Shown: one piece after another, positions 24,664 through 34,051 of the stretch | Layout of the letters: every line of letters begins with the position of its first letter | Numbering within the stretch: position 1 is the stretch's first letter | NCBI GenBank assembly: GCA_965263155.1 | Contig: OZ253586.1 | Span: 2,046,001 to 2,110,000 of the forward strand | Length of the DNA: 64,000 nt | Reading direction: 5' to 3' | DNA from: JAAXIE01 sp965263155 | GTDB lineage: Bacteria > Chloroflexota > Dehalococcoidia > Lucifugimonadales > JAAXIE01 | The notes under the pieces: model-generated | Seen by the model: only the letters and a program-made list of their open reading frames with translations | What the model was told of the DNA's origin: nothing | Database searches by the model: none | Made by a program: the position numbers and the translations under genes

Positions 24664-27387
24664 GTGACCAGCAACTGGTCAACGATGTTGGACTATGACC
24701 ACAGAGAGGAGAACCGGTTGGCGGACACGGAATCAGCATTGCCCTATACCTATCGATTCTGGGCAAAGTCGGAGCCACGACATGGCTACCCCAAGAGGAT
24801 ACACCTGCTGGAACACCATCTAGCAGATGTTGGGGCCTGCTTCGAAGCGTTGCTGGCCCAGCCAACCGTCCGGTATCGCTTGGCCCGCTCCGGCGGACTG
24901 CATGACATCGATGATGTTATGCGGGGAAGGCTGGCCCTCTTGGCCACCCTGCACGATATAGGGAAGGTCAACGTGGGGTTCCAGACGCAGACTTGGCGGG
25001 ACGACGACTTGCCATTCGGTCAGCGTAGGCCAGCGCATGCCGGCCACTACAACGAAATGTCACCCCTGATCAACGGAGCCGATCATCGGACGGCCGAAAG
25101 GTTCTTCGGTGCATTGGGCTGGTGGTGGGATGCGGCTGAGACCTGGGATGACCAAGCCGGTGAAACCCTCTGCGCTCTTTTCGTGGCGGTGTTATCACAT
25201 CACGGGCAGCCCTTGCAGTTGGAGGGGAACCTGCCAGACAACCCTCGACTCTGGAGGCCGGTGGGCGACCTTGACCCTGTGCAAGGGGTACAGCGCATCA
25301 GCGAGTTGGTCCGCCAGTGGTTCCCAGCTGCCTTTGAGACTGGCACGCCTCCACTGCCACCTGCGCCTGACTTCCAGCACATGTTCCTAGGGCTATGTAC
25401 TCTGGCTGACTGGATTGGCTCCAATCAGGAATGGTTCCCCTTCTGCGACCAGCCCGATAGCCAATATATGGACCGGGCCCGGTCCATAGCTGAATACGCT
25501 ATCCGCAAGGTCGGACTGGACTTATCGGGGCAGCGGGCAGCAGTTGCCAGCGAGGGGCCGGACTTCTCTAGTCTATTCCAATTTAGTCCCAACGCTATCC
25601 AACGGGCGGCTGTCGACGACACTCCTCTCAACGAGCAACTGGCAATCATCGAATCGGAAACCGGGTCAGGCAAGACCGAGGCGGCCCTGTGGCGTTTCGC
25701 CCACATGTACCGGGAGGGGCTTGTTGATGGTCTATACTTCGCCCTTCCCACCCGTTCCGCAGCAGCACAATTGCATCGGCGTGTGAAGAGTTTCGTCGAG
25801 AATCTTTTCCCTGCAGGACACACGCCTCCGGTGGTGCTAGCCGTCCCTGGATACGATGTGGAGGAAGATGCGGATTCCATTGCATTGGAATACAACTCCC
25901 ATTCGGCTGGCCATCGTGAAGGAGAGGAGCGGCCATGGGCATCGGAAGGGCCCAAGCGCTACCTAGCGTCGCAGATTGCCGTAGGAACAGTGGACCAAGC
26001 GATGATGGCGGCGCTCAGAGTGAGGCATGCTCACATGCGAGCGGCCTGCCTAGCACGCAACCTGCTCGTAGTGGACGAGGTGCACGCCTCGGACACGTAC
26101 ATGCGACGCATCCTCAGGGCCCTCCTCGACTCCCATGTCAGTGTAGGCGGGTATGCGCTGCTGATGTCCGCCACGTTGGGTTCAGTGGCCCGCACATACT
26201 GGTTATCCAACCGTCCCCGCAGCATCGACGACGCTCCGACCTTGGATGAGGCGATAGCCGCCCCCTACCCTGCCATCAGCGTCAGGTCTTCCGGGAATGC
26301 CCCTAGGGGGACGGGCGAAAACGATCGCCAGAAGACGGTCACCATGACTGCGCAACCGAGGATGCCGGATCACCGCTCCGTTGCGGCGCAGGCCTTGGAG
26401 GCAGCACGAGCAGGCGCCAAGGTATTGGTGGTACGCAACACTGTTGGCTACGCCATCACCACGCAGCGGGCACTGGAGGAAATCGCGTCGACCGCTGAGC
26501 GCGTCCTCCTGTTCTCCCATGAAGCCACGCTCACCCTGCACCATGGGCGCTTTGGCCCGGCAGACCGTCGCCTGCTGGACCACGAGGTGGAGCGGCGATT
26601 GGGACGGGACAGGCCGCCCGGAGGCATGGTTGTCGTGGGCACCCAGACGCTGGAGCAGTCGCTGGACATCGACGCCGACCTGCTGATAACCGACCTGTGT
26701 CCCGTGGACGTGCTGCTGCAGCGCATCGGTCGCCTGCACCGCCACCTACGGGACGACCGCCCTGAGGGCTACCGGGACCCCAGGTGCGTCGTGTTGATGC
26801 CCGAGGCAGAAGACCTGACATCGTTCCTTCGGAGCGGCCCCGACAGGAACGGCTTGGGCCCCCATGGGTACGTCTATGAAGACCTGCGAGTGCTGGAGGC
26901 CACGAGACGCCTGGTCCGAGACTTTCCTTCTTGGGAAATCCCCAAGATGAATCGAGAGCTGGTGGAGCGGGCCACTCATCCAGACCCCCTGAAGCAGGTC
27001 GTGGAGGAGTTGGGTGAGGACTGGCTGGTCCATGCCAACAAGGTCACGGGCGACGAGTTGGCCGACGGGTTGACCGCGTCCCAAGCCATCATCCGTCGGG
27101 ACAAGTCCTTCTTCACCGACAACCGCGAGGTGCTCTTCCCCACGTCCATGGAGGAGAAAATACGGACACGCCTAGGGGATGACAGGCTTGATGTCGAGCT
27201 TGAACCAGCGCCGCCAAGCCCTTTGAAACAAAGGCGCACCATCAAGAGGCTCGCGCTTCCCCTGCGATGGGTCGACCCGTCGCGGATTGATGGCCCAGCC
27301 CGACCTAGCCTGACCGATGATGGGTTCACCTTCAGCATCGGTGATCGCGTGTTCCACTACGACCGGCTGGGATTGCGCCGGGTATAG
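24664..27387 (+). CDS. cas3: Cas3 helicase-nuclease, type I-E
   Basis: The effector that unwinds and degrades target DNA after Cascade binding. The N-terminal HD nuclease has LATLHDIGKVN (His-Asp near residue 97), HAGHYNE and LSHHGQP. The SF2 helicase has Walker A SETGSGKTEAAL near residue 330, DEVH near 470, LMSATLG, and motif VI QRIGRLHRH near 685. It is full length (907 residues) without lesions. The GTG at 24664 sits 4 bases after GGAGG; the ATG at 24685 is the alternative. It is the first cas gene, 124 bp before cse1, and so probably has its own or the operon promoter. Confidence 0.93.
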   Translation: MTSNWSTMLDYDHREENRLADTESALPYTYRFWAKSEPRHGYPKRIHLLEHHLADVGACFEALLAQPTVRYRLARSGGLHDIDDVMRGRLALLATLHDIGKVNVGFQTQTWRDDDLPFGQRRPAHAGHYNEMSPLINGADHRTAERFFGALGWWWDAAETWDDQAGETLCALFVAVLSHHGQPLQLEGNLPDNPRLWRPVGDLDPVQGVQRISELVRQWFPAAFETGTPPLPPAPDFQHMFLGLCTLADWIGSNQEWFPFCDQPDSQYMDRARSIAEYAIRKVGLDLSGQRAAVASEGPDFSSLFQFSPNAIQRAAVDDTPLNEQLAIIESETGSGKTEAALWRFAHMYREGLVDGLYFALPTRSAAAQLHRRVKSFVENLFPAGHTPPVVLAVPGYDVEEDADSIALEYNSHSAGHREGEERPWASEGPKRYLASQIAVGTVDQAMMAALRVRHAHMRAACLARNLLVVDEVHASDTYMRRILRALLDSHVSVGGYALLMSATLGSVARTYWLSNRPRSIDDAPTLDEAIAAPYPAISVRSSGNAPRGTGENDRQKTVTMTAQPRMPDHRSVAAQALEAARAGAKVLVVRNTVGYAITTQRALEEIASTAERVLLFSHEATLTLHHGRFGPADRRLLDHEVERRLGRDRPPGGMVVVGTQTLEQSLDIDADLLITDLCPVDVLLQRIGRLHRHLRDDRPEGYRDPRCVVLMPEAEDLTSFLRSGPDRNGLGPHGYVYEDLRVLEATRRLVRDFPSWEIPKMNRELVERATHPDPLKQVVEELGEDWLVHANKVTGDELADGLTASQAIIRRDKSFFTDNREVLFPTSMEEKIRTRLGDDRLDVELEPAPPSPLKQRRTIKRLALPLRWVDPSRIDGPARPSLTDDGFTFSIGDRVFHYDRLGLRRV

Positions 27388-27511
27388 TTTCGACCTGCCA
27401 ACCCGTGTCGGGCCGGCTAAATGATAGTGACATCGGCTCGTTGACGGAAACCCGAGGCCTCCCAGAAGATGTATTGCTTACTCTACGCGAACCGCGCCGC
27501 TAGGAGACTTG

Positions 27512-29107
27512 ATGTACAACCTTCTCACTGAGTCCCTGATTCGCTACGACAATTCTGTCGGCAATCGCGTGGAAGCATCCCTGTCGGAGATGTACGAGGC
27601 CCTTATGTCTGACTCGGTAGATGCCTTCCCTGCCTTGCGGCCCCACCAACGCCATGCTTGGCACGCCTTCCTGGTGCAGTTGGGCGCGATGGCCATGCAC
27701 CGCGCAGGTGTGGACAAGCCCCCTACCGAGGCCACCGAGTGGGCAGGTCTGATACGCAGGCTGACTCCGGACTACCCCGACGATGAGCCTTGGCATCTGG
27801 TGGTGGGGGACATCACTAGACCTGCCTTCATGCAGCCGCCAGCGCGGTCCCAAGAGCGGGCGGAAGACTACAAGAACTCAGTCTACACACCGGACGAGCT
27901 CGACGTGCTGGTGACGTCCAAGGACCACGACCTCAAGTCGGCGGTGGCGGAGAGAGCAGGGGTCGACGACTGGATTTTCGCGTTGATCACTCTACAGACC
28001 ATGGAGGGGTTTGGCGGTGCTGGGAACTACGGAATCTCTCGCATGAATGGCGGGCTGGGCAATCGCCCTGCCTTCGCCCTGGCTCCCGCAAATGGCGGCC
28101 CTGGAGCCCATGTGCGGCGGGACACCTTGGCCTTGCTCGAATGCCGCCCGGAGATATTGGGCCAAAATACCCACTACCCAGAGGATGATGGCATGACACT
28201 CTTGTGGACGCTGCCGTGGGACGGAACGACGGGCGAAGCGCTGCAATTGGGCCATCTTGACCCCTTCTACATTGAAATATGCCGCAGGGTACGGCTCCAC
28301 ATGGGTGACGATGGCAGCATCTGCGGTATCCGAACCACGTCCAAGGCTGCTCGAATCGACGCGAAGTCTCTGAACGGACTCACCGGAGACCCTTGGGCCC
28401 CCACTGACTTCAGAGACAAGAAGGGGGCCAAAGTCCTGACTCTCCCTGCCGGTGGGTTCCATTACAGGCGCGTCAAGGACTACCTGACTTCCGGAGATTA
28501 TGGGAGCCCCGAACTACTTCGACCCACGGCGGCCGAAGCTCAGTCCGGTGACAACATGAAACTGGTTGCGCGAGCAATGGTCCGTGGTCAGGGGAAGACC
28601 GAGGGCTACCACGAACGTGTGATCTTGATCAGGCGCAAGCTCAAGTCGGCAATGCTCAGACGCACCGCAGATGACGATCTGGCTGCCATGGCCCAAAGGC
28701 GAGTCGAAGATGTCGCCAGAGTCCAACGGATCCTCAGCCATGCCATTCAGGTATTCGCAGCCCGCGGGGAACCCGACAGGGTGAACGCGGAGCACCGGGC
28801 ACTGGCCCGCCCATGGCTGGACCGACTGGATGCGATGGTGGACGACCGGTTCTTCGAGGCTTTGCAGGATGAATTCGAAGTGGATGACGAGAATGCCCGG
28901 AAAGCGGTCCGCGATTCCTGGCTGATGGATGGCGTGGTAAAGCCAGCCCGAGATCTGTTGTTGGATGCCACCGAGTCGTTGCCCTGCCCCGCGATCCACC
29001 GGTACAAGGCGCAGGCCAACGCCCAAGGGCTTTTCGAGGGTAGGCTACGGGGCAATAGCGGGCTTCCCGCTCTATTTGAACAAGACGGGACGGAGGTGAA
29101 AGGGTGA
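27512..29107 (+). CDS. cse1: Cascade large subunit Cse1 (Cas8e)
   Basis: The PAM-sensing large subunit of the type I-E Cascade complex, 531 residues as usual. It opens MYNLLTESLIRYDN and contains the PWHLVVGDITRPAFMQPP and GFGGAGNYGISRMNGGLGNRP regions typical of Cse1. ATG 27512 has GGAG 6 bases upstream. Its stop overlaps the GTG of cse2 (GTGA). Intact. Confidence 0.93.
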   Translation: MYNLLTESLIRYDNSVGNRVEASLSEMYEALMSDSVDAFPALRPHQRHAWHAFLVQLGAMAMHRAGVDKPPTEATEWAGLIRRLTPDYPDDEPWHLVVGDITRPAFMQPPARSQERAEDYKNSVYTPDELDVLVTSKDHDLKSAVAERAGVDDWIFALITLQTMEGFGGAGNYGISRMNGGLGNRPAFALAPANGGPGAHVRRDTLALLECRPEILGQNTHYPEDDGMTLLWTLPWDGTTGEALQLGHLDPFYIEICRRVRLHMGDDGSICGIRTTSKAARIDAKSLNGLTGDPWAPTDFRDKKGAKVLTLPAGGFHYRRVKDYLTSGDYGSPELLRPTAAEAQSGDNMKLVARAMVRGQGKTEGYHERVILIRRKLKSAMLRRTADDDLAAMAQRRVEDVARVQRILSHAIQVFAARGEPDRVNAEHRALARPWLDRLDAMVDDRFFEALQDEFEVDDENARKAVRDSWLMDGVVKPARDLLLDATESLPCPAIHRYKAQANAQGLFEGRLRGNSGLPALFEQDGTEVKG

Positions 29108-29721
29108 CAACAACTGAGGCGACCGACTCAGAAGGCACTTCAGAACAATCGAGGGGGACACGCGCTTGGGGTGACATCGCTGTCAGTTTCGCCAGCACTG
29201 TATCCGGTCTCGCGGAAAGCCGTCGGGGCGAGTTGGCAGGTCTGCGACGCATGAACCCTGACGAACCGGACGAAGCGGCCTTCTGGCGTCTCATGGCCGG
29301 AGAGGGTCTGCTGGGAAGTCCCGCAGTCGAAGTCAAGTGGGGCCTCGTCCTCCATGGCATAGCGTTGATGACGCCCACCGAAAGGAGCGCCAGCAGTCGT
29401 TCCGCCCACAATGGACAGACGCCGGTAGGGCGGGCCCTGTTCCTTGGAGGAGACACGAGGCGCGACAGCGGGTTCTATAGCGAGACACGCCTGAACCGGT
29501 TGCTCACAGCCAGAGGACCCATGTTGAGGACGTTACTCACGAGGATGTTCCGCATGCTCGCCTCGGCTAACGTCATATTCAATTGGCGGGAGATGGCCAA
29601 CTTCATCCTAGCTGATGAGTACGACGAAGAGGCTGCGGAACGGGCACGGCGTAGCATCGCCCGGGACTACTATCAGGCAGAACGGCGCAGCGCCCAAACA
29701 TCCAACGAACAGGACAACTGA
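29104..29721 (+). CDS. cse2: Cascade small subunit Cse2
   Basis: The small subunit (205 residues, helical) that lines the non-target strand in Cascade. It starts with GTG overlapping the cse1 stop. The conserved centre reads FWRLMAGEGL and the end RLNRLLTARGPMLRTLLTRM. There is a 19-bp gap to cas7. The position between cse1 and cas7 confirms the call even though Cse2 sequences vary. Confidence 0.88.
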   Translation: MTTTEATDSEGTSEQSRGTRAWGDIAVSFASTVSGLAESRRGELAGLRRMNPDEPDEAAFWRLMAGEGLLGSPAVEVKWGLVLHGIALMTPTERSASSRSAHNGQTPVGRALFLGGDTRRDSGFYSETRLNRLLTARGPMLRTLLTRMFRMLASANVIFNWREMANFILADEYDEEAAERARRSIARDYYQAERRSAQTSNEQDN

Positions 29722-29740
29722 TCCAGAACAGGAGGGAATG

Positions 29741-30922
29741 ATGACCACACCAAGATTCCTGCAAGTCCACACGCTTCACTCCTACCCAGCGGCGCTGCTC
29801 AACCGCGACGACAGCGGGCTGGCCAAGCGTATGCCCTTCGGCGGGGCAGTTCGTACCCGTATATCATCCCAATGCCTGAAGAGGCATTGGCGTACGGCCC
29901 AGGACGAGTTTGCCATCCACAGTATCTCCGGGGCGGAAGAGGCGGTACGGTCCCGGAACGTCATTGAACGCAAGGTGATAGACCCGCTGCGCCAGCGTAA
30001 TGGGCTGAGTGAAGAGGTTCTTGCCGCGGTGGCGACTGCCTTCAACGTCGGCGTCTACGGCTCCAGCGGCACATCGGAGAGCGGCCGGCAGCCCCTGCTG
30101 CTCGGACTCCCTGAGGTGGAGTACCTGCGAGAGAGGGCGGTCGGCATATGCGCCGAGCACCCCGACGACCCCAAGGCTGCTGGGGATGCGGCTACCCATC
30201 TTTTCAGTGCGAGGCAGGGCGAGAGCCAGAACTTCCGCGCTTTTCGTGAGACTGCCCGCCTGCCCGGCGGCCTGGAAGGGGCGCTCTTCGGCCGCATGGT
30301 GACCTCCGATCCCGGCGCCAATATCGATGCGGCCGTACATGTGGCCCACGCCTTCACTGTCCACCGTGAAGAGAGTGAAAGCGACTACTTCTCCGTGGTG
30401 GACGACCTGCAAAGGGAGGATGAGGATGCAGGGGCTGCCCACATCGGCGACATGGAACTGACTGCTGGCCTCTTCTACGGGTACGTGGTAATGGATGTGC
30501 CAGGGCTGGTCTCCAACTTGGAAGGCTGCGAAGCCCCGGAGTGGGCGGGGGCGGACAGGACGCTGGCGTCCAAGGTGGTGGAGCATTTGATACACCTCAT
30601 CGCCACGGTATCGCCAGGGGCCAAGCTGGGCTCCACGGCCCCCTATGGTCGGGCTAGGTTCATGCTCATCGAGGCTGGAACCAGCCAGCCGTACAGCCTC
30701 GCCGACGCCTTCCGAAAGCCTGTCCCCGCTCAACTGGACCCCGCGCTGGAGGCTTTGGCTGAGGAGATGACCACCCAGGACGCATGCTATGGAGTGAGGG
30801 GCGCGAGGCGGTTCTTGTCTATGAAGGACTGCGCAATTCCCAGTGCGGAACGGCTGTCCATCGACGGTCTGGCCACTTGGGCAGCTGATGCGGTGCGGTC
30901 TGGAACGGTGGCCCTGACGTGA
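29741..30922 (+). CDS. cas7: Cascade backbone Cas7 (Cse4/CasC)
   Basis: The six-copy backbone that holds the crRNA spacer. It opens MTTPRFLQVHTLHSYPAALL and NRDDSGLAKRMPFGGAVRTR, a highly conserved Cas7e start. Two ATGs stand in tandem at 29738 and 29741; AGGAGG ends at 29735, so the second has the better 5-base spacing. The frame is open upstream to 29615 across the end of cse2, but this is not part of the gene. The stop overlaps cas5 by 4 bp. Confidence 0.93.
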   Translation: MTTPRFLQVHTLHSYPAALLNRDDSGLAKRMPFGGAVRTRISSQCLKRHWRTAQDEFAIHSISGAEEAVRSRNVIERKVIDPLRQRNGLSEEVLAAVATAFNVGVYGSSGTSESGRQPLLLGLPEVEYLRERAVGICAEHPDDPKAAGDAATHLFSARQGESQNFRAFRETARLPGGLEGALFGRMVTSDPGANIDAAVHVAHAFTVHREESESDYFSVVDDLQREDEDAGAAHIGDMELTAGLFYGYVVMDVPGLVSNLEGCEAPEWAGADRTLASKVVEHLIHLIATVSPGAKLGSTAPYGRARFMLIEAGTSQPYSLADAFRKPVPAQLDPALEALAEEMTTQDACYGVRGARRFLSMKDCAIPSAERLSIDGLATWAADAVRSGTVALT

Positions 30923-31716
30923 AGCACCTGATCATGCGATTGGAGTCGCCGCTGATGGCCTTTGGCGGCGAGACCATCGACAACTACGGCGTCATCCGGC
31001 CCTTCCCCGCGGCGTCGATGCTGACGGGGCTGCTGGCCAACGCGTTGGGCTGGCGGCGCATTGAGCGAGAACGTCATCAGGGCTTGCAGGACCGGCTGGT
31101 ATTCGCAGCCCGCATAGACCGGGAACCCCACGGTAGGGGCCTGCGCCTTACCGATTTCCAGACGGCGCAACTGGGGGCAAAAGACAGGGGTTGGACAACC
31201 CGGGGTGCGCCTGAAGGGCGGGCGGGCGGAGCCAACACCTACGATGCGCCACACCTCCGTTACCGCGACTACTATCCCGATACCTTGGTGACCGTCGCCT
31301 TGCGTCTGGTCTCAGATGAAGAGGCCCCGACCCTAGAATCATTGGCGACAGCATTGGACGAGCCGGCCCGCCCCCTATTCATCGGGCGCAAGCCCTGTTT
31401 GCCTTCAGCCCCCCTCTTTGCTGGCTGGGAAGAAGGCGATACAGCCTTGGCAGCGCTGCTGGCGTATCCCCTAAGCGAATCGCAAGGGGATACACGAGGT
31501 TCCCAGACCGTCCGGGCAATGTGGCCACAGGCCGAAGACCCAGGCGACTCAGTGCAGGGTGTTAGAGCGAATCGGAGGTACATGATTACCGATCAGAGCA
31601 ACTGGATTTCGGGACTGCACGGAGGGGGGCGCGGACTCTGTGAGGGCACAGTGGACCGGGGCGCGTTCAAGACTGCCTCAGCAAAAGCCTCGACGCAAGG
31701 GGGGAGCGGAACATGA
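30919..31716 (+). CDS. cas5e: Cascade Cas5e (CasD)
   Basis: Binds the 5' handle of crRNA. A GTG start overlaps the cas7 stop. The N-terminal MKHLIMRLESPLMAFGGETI and DNYGVIRPFPAASMLTGLLA are the Cas5 signature; normal length of 265 residues. It overlaps cas6e by 4 bp (ATGA). Confidence 0.92.
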   Translation: MKHLIMRLESPLMAFGGETIDNYGVIRPFPAASMLTGLLANALGWRRIERERHQGLQDRLVFAARIDREPHGRGLRLTDFQTAQLGAKDRGWTTRGAPEGRAGGANTYDAPHLRYRDYYPDTLVTVALRLVSDEEAPTLESLATALDEPARPLFIGRKPCLPSAPLFAGWEEGDTALAALLAYPLSESQGDTRGSQTVRAMWPQAEDPGDSVQGVRANRRYMITDQSNWISGLHGGGRGLCEGTVDRGAFKTASAKASTQGGSGT

Positions 31717-32504
31717 CCACCACCGTCCCGACAACACTTGTCACCCTGCAGATGGTGCGAGCAGAGATCGAAATGCGCGAGTTCCAACGCTGGATGGGGA
31801 CGCGGGGCCTGCAGGACCCGGACCACGCCATGCACTGTCTCCTGAAGGAATGCTTCGGCGACCTCGCCCCCAAACCCTTCCGCCTGATAACACCCCGAGG
31901 ATGTTCCATTGGAACCTTCTATGGCTACGGCCAAGCAAACGCAGCTTCTCTCCGGGAAGCCTCCTCCATGTACGCCGAACCCCTGCAGTCCCGGATAATT
32001 CCCGGAGCAAGACTGGACAGCAAGCCTATGCCCGCGCAGTGGCGGGCGGGCCTGCAATTGGGTTTCGAGACCCGCATCCGCCCTATTGTGCGCCTGCTGC
32101 AAGACACCTCAAGGGCCCCTTCACAAGTGACGCCCAAGTTCGCCGATGGGAGTGTTCGGGCTGGCAAAGAGTGTGACGCCTTCCTGTGGCAGGCCATTCA
32201 GCACCCCGATAGACACGGAATGCAACGGAGTCGGGAAGAGGTGTACCGAGAGTGGCTCGCGGACCAGTTGACCCGCAGGGGTGGAGCGACCCTCGAGCTG
32301 GAGCGCACCAAGCTGGTCTCATTCCAGCGCACCCAGACAGTGCGAAAGCTGCGAGCCCGGCCCAGCGAGGGCCCCGACGCGGTCATGCGGGGTGTCCTTA
32401 CAGTCACCGATTCCCATGCGTTCAACGCTCTACTGGCCCAAGGTATTGGACGGCACCGGGCATACGGTTACGGTATGCTCCTCCTCCGGCCAGCATCCGG
32501 CTAG
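31713..32504 (+). CDS. cas6e: crRNA endonuclease Cas6e (CasE)
   Basis: Cleaves pre-crRNA at the base of the repeat hairpin. The N-terminal PDHAMHCLLKECFGD carries the conserved His, and the C-terminal GIGRHRAYGYGMLLLRP is the glycine-rich loop of the ferredoxin-like fold. Length (263) is slightly above the family average. It ends 256 bp before cas1, while all previous genes in the operon overlap or nearly do. Confidence 0.92.
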   Translation: MTTTVPTTLVTLQMVRAEIEMREFQRWMGTRGLQDPDHAMHCLLKECFGDLAPKPFRLITPRGCSIGTFYGYGQANAASLREASSMYAEPLQSRIIPGARLDSKPMPAQWRAGLQLGFETRIRPIVRLLQDTSRAPSQVTPKFADGSVRAGKECDAFLWQAIQHPDRHGMQRSREEVYREWLADQLTRRGGATLELERTKLVSFQRTQTVRKLRARPSEGPDAVMRGVLTVTDSHAFNALLAQGIGRHRAYGYGMLLLRPASG

Positions 32505-32760
32505 AGATCGTCCGATTGAAGACTGTCTAAAGCACTTTAACAACCGATTATCTCTCCTTCCACATCCCCCGCAGTTGCGGGGACATTTGCATAGGTCGCT
32601 TCATGCCGGCGAAAGCCCGTGTCCAGGAACGATGCCCAAGGGAGGGCGGCTCGTGGGAGGGGCATTCTGCCCCATCCCAACCTCTCGAGGGGGATTCGCG
32701 AGAGTCTCCAGTCGAGGGGGCTTGTTGCTCAGTAAAGACAACCAACTTACGGGAGGAGTA
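32505..32760 (+). other. Non-coding gap between cas6e and cas1 with repeat-like hairpin
   Basis: This gap holds CCCCGC-AGTT-GCGGGG (32567-32582), the same stem as the CRISPR repeat (CCCCGC and GCGGGG) with a different loop. Over 22 positions (32565-32586) 17 match the repeat. It also contains CATGCCGGCGAAAGCCCGTG followed by TCCAGGAAC, a form common to dispersed palindromic repeats, and the hairpins GGGAGGGGCA/TGCCCCATCCC and CTCTCG/CGAGAG. A 52-codon ORF runs 32603-32761. See findings. Confidence 0.6.
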
Positions 32761-32761
32761 A
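32603..32761 (+). CDS. 52-residue ORF coupled to cas1
   Basis: ATG 32603 opens MPAKARVQERCPREGGSWEG and ends KTTNLREE. Its TAA stop overlaps the ATG of cas1 by one base (TAATG), a classical coupling arrangement, and the cas1 ribosome binding site GGGAGGAG lies inside it. The composition is not clearly protein-like and no family is known, so it may be chance. Confidence 0.25.
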   Translation: MPAKARVQERCPREGGSWEGHSAPSQPLEGDSRESPVEGACCSVKTTNLREE

Positions 32762-33702
32762 TGCTGAGAGGTCGTTTGGGACTGGACACTGCCAGGATAC
32801 CCCACGCTGACCGTCACGGACTTCTGTGGCTCTCGCGAGGCGCTCTAACGGTCCGCGACGGGACGCTGCGGTTCGATCGACAGGCCGGGCCTGATAGTGA
32901 TACTCGCTTGGAGGCCGGAGAGTACGGTATCCCCTTCCAGAGCCTATCTATGATCCTGCTGGGACCAGGGTCAACCGTAAGCCACGACGCGCTAAGGCTG
33001 ATGGCCCGCCACGGAACAGCCCTAGTGGCCGTAGGAGAGGATGGCGTCAGGTGCTATACCGCCCCGCCCTTGGCCCCAGATACCTCGGATATCGCGCGAC
33101 GACAGATGTATGCATGGGGTGATCCCACCGGTAGTCGCATCACCATTGCCCGCAAGATGTACGCCCTGCGTCTGGGCGAGGTATTGCCCCACCAGACCCT
33201 GGATGCCCTACGAGGGATTGAAGGCGCTCGAATGCGACGGACATACCGGAACTTATCGGAACGCTATCGAATACCTTGGCGGGCCCGCCGCTACGATCGC
33301 ACCAACCCCATGGCTGCCGACATACCGAACCAAGCGATCAATCACGCCTCGGTGGCCGTGACGTCGGCAGCCGTCATCGCCGTGACCGCCGTAGGAGCCA
33401 TCCCCCAACTTGGCTTCATACACGAGCACAGTGGCGAAGCATTCGCCTTGGATGTCGCGGACCTGTTCAGGGATACGGTCCTGCTACCAGCTGCCTTCCA
33501 GTCGGCCAAGGCCGTCATCGACAACCCCAACCTTGACATTGAGAGGCACACTCGGAGGACCATCGGGGAGATGCTCCGCAGCGAGCGAGTGATTTCCAAG
33601 ATGATCGATCGTATCAAGGTCCTGTTCGATGACGTGGTGATGCCTCATCCAAGCCCCGAATCCCTGGAGGAATGGGAGGACGAGCCAAGGAGCGACGAAT
33701 GA
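32761..33702 (+). CDS. cas1: Cas1e integrase of spacer acquisition
   Basis: A 313-residue Cas1 of the I-E type that inserts new spacers together with Cas2. The catalytic residues are all there: Glu154 (GIEGARMR), His221 (GFIHEHSGEAF) and Asp234 (DVADLFRD); their spacing (67 and 13) equals that of E. coli Cas1 (Glu141, His208, Asp221). ATG 32761 follows GGGAGGAG. The frame is open far upstream, but the domain starts here. It overlaps cas2 by 4 bp. Confidence 0.94.
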   Translation: MLRGRLGLDTARIPHADRHGLLWLSRGALTVRDGTLRFDRQAGPDSDTRLEAGEYGIPFQSLSMILLGPGSTVSHDALRLMARHGTALVAVGEDGVRCYTAPPLAPDTSDIARRQMYAWGDPTGSRITIARKMYALRLGEVLPHQTLDALRGIEGARMRRTYRNLSERYRIPWRARRYDRTNPMAADIPNQAINHASVAVTSAAVIAVTAVGAIPQLGFIHEHSGEAFALDVADLFRDTVLLPAAFQSAKAVIDNPNLDIERHTRRTIGEMLRSERVISKMIDRIKVLFDDVVMPHPSPESLEEWEDEPRSDE

Positions 33703-33986
33703 CAGTTGTGGTAACGATCAACGTGGAGAGCCGGTATCGAGGATTTCTCGCTTCGGTCATGCTGGAGATAGCGCCGGGGGTATACACCTCGTCGCAGATG
33801 ACCAGTGGGATACGGGAACGGGTGTGGGCCGTGTTGACCCGCTGGTACGACCATCTGGGGCAGGGGTCGATCGTGATGACGTGGCGAGACCCCAGCGCCG
33901 TGGGAGAACAACGCATACGCACCTTGGGAGAACCTCCCAAGGAGATAGTGGACGCTGATGGGGTGCACTTGGTGAAGTACCACTAG
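33699..33986 (+). CDS. cas2: Cas2e, acquisition scaffold
   Basis: A 95-residue protein starting MTVVVTINVESRYRGFLASV with PGVYTSSQMTSGIRERVW, the Cas2e/CasF type. It forms the centre of the Cas1-Cas2 integrase. The ATGA start overlaps the cas1 stop. It ends 65 bp before the first repeat. Confidence 0.93.
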   Translation: MTVVVTINVESRYRGFLASVMLEIAPGVYTSSQMTSGIRERVWAVLTRWYDHLGQGSIVMTWRDPSAVGEQRIRTLGEPPKEIVDADGVHLVKYH

Positions 33987-34051
33987 AGCGCTGCAGCCCG
34001 TAATTATAGTTCTAGGCGATATGTGCCAGTGGCCAATATCATCCTATTAGG
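33987..34051 (+). promoter_or_regulatory. CRISPR leader (short)
   Basis: The 65 bp between the cas2 stop and the first repeat are more AT-rich than their surroundings (GTAATTATAGTTCTAGG). TATCATCCTATTA at 34037-34049 fits the IHF consensus WATCARNNNNTTR in 12 of 13 positions and touches the repeat. IHF is not generally known from Chloroflexota, so the match may be fortuitous. The adjacent cas operon and the distal decay of repeats both put the leader at this end. Confidence 0.6.

Noticed and set aside
32281..33702. A 473-codon extended Cas1
   Set aside because: The frame is open by chance across cas6e and the gap; the Cas1 domain and a strong ribosome binding site define the start at 32761.
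34037..34049. IHF site in the leader as proof of E. coli-like acquisition
   Set aside because: One match of 12/13 positions in AT-rich DNA can arise by chance, it touches the repeat rather than lying further inside the leader, and IHF is not expected in the likely host group.
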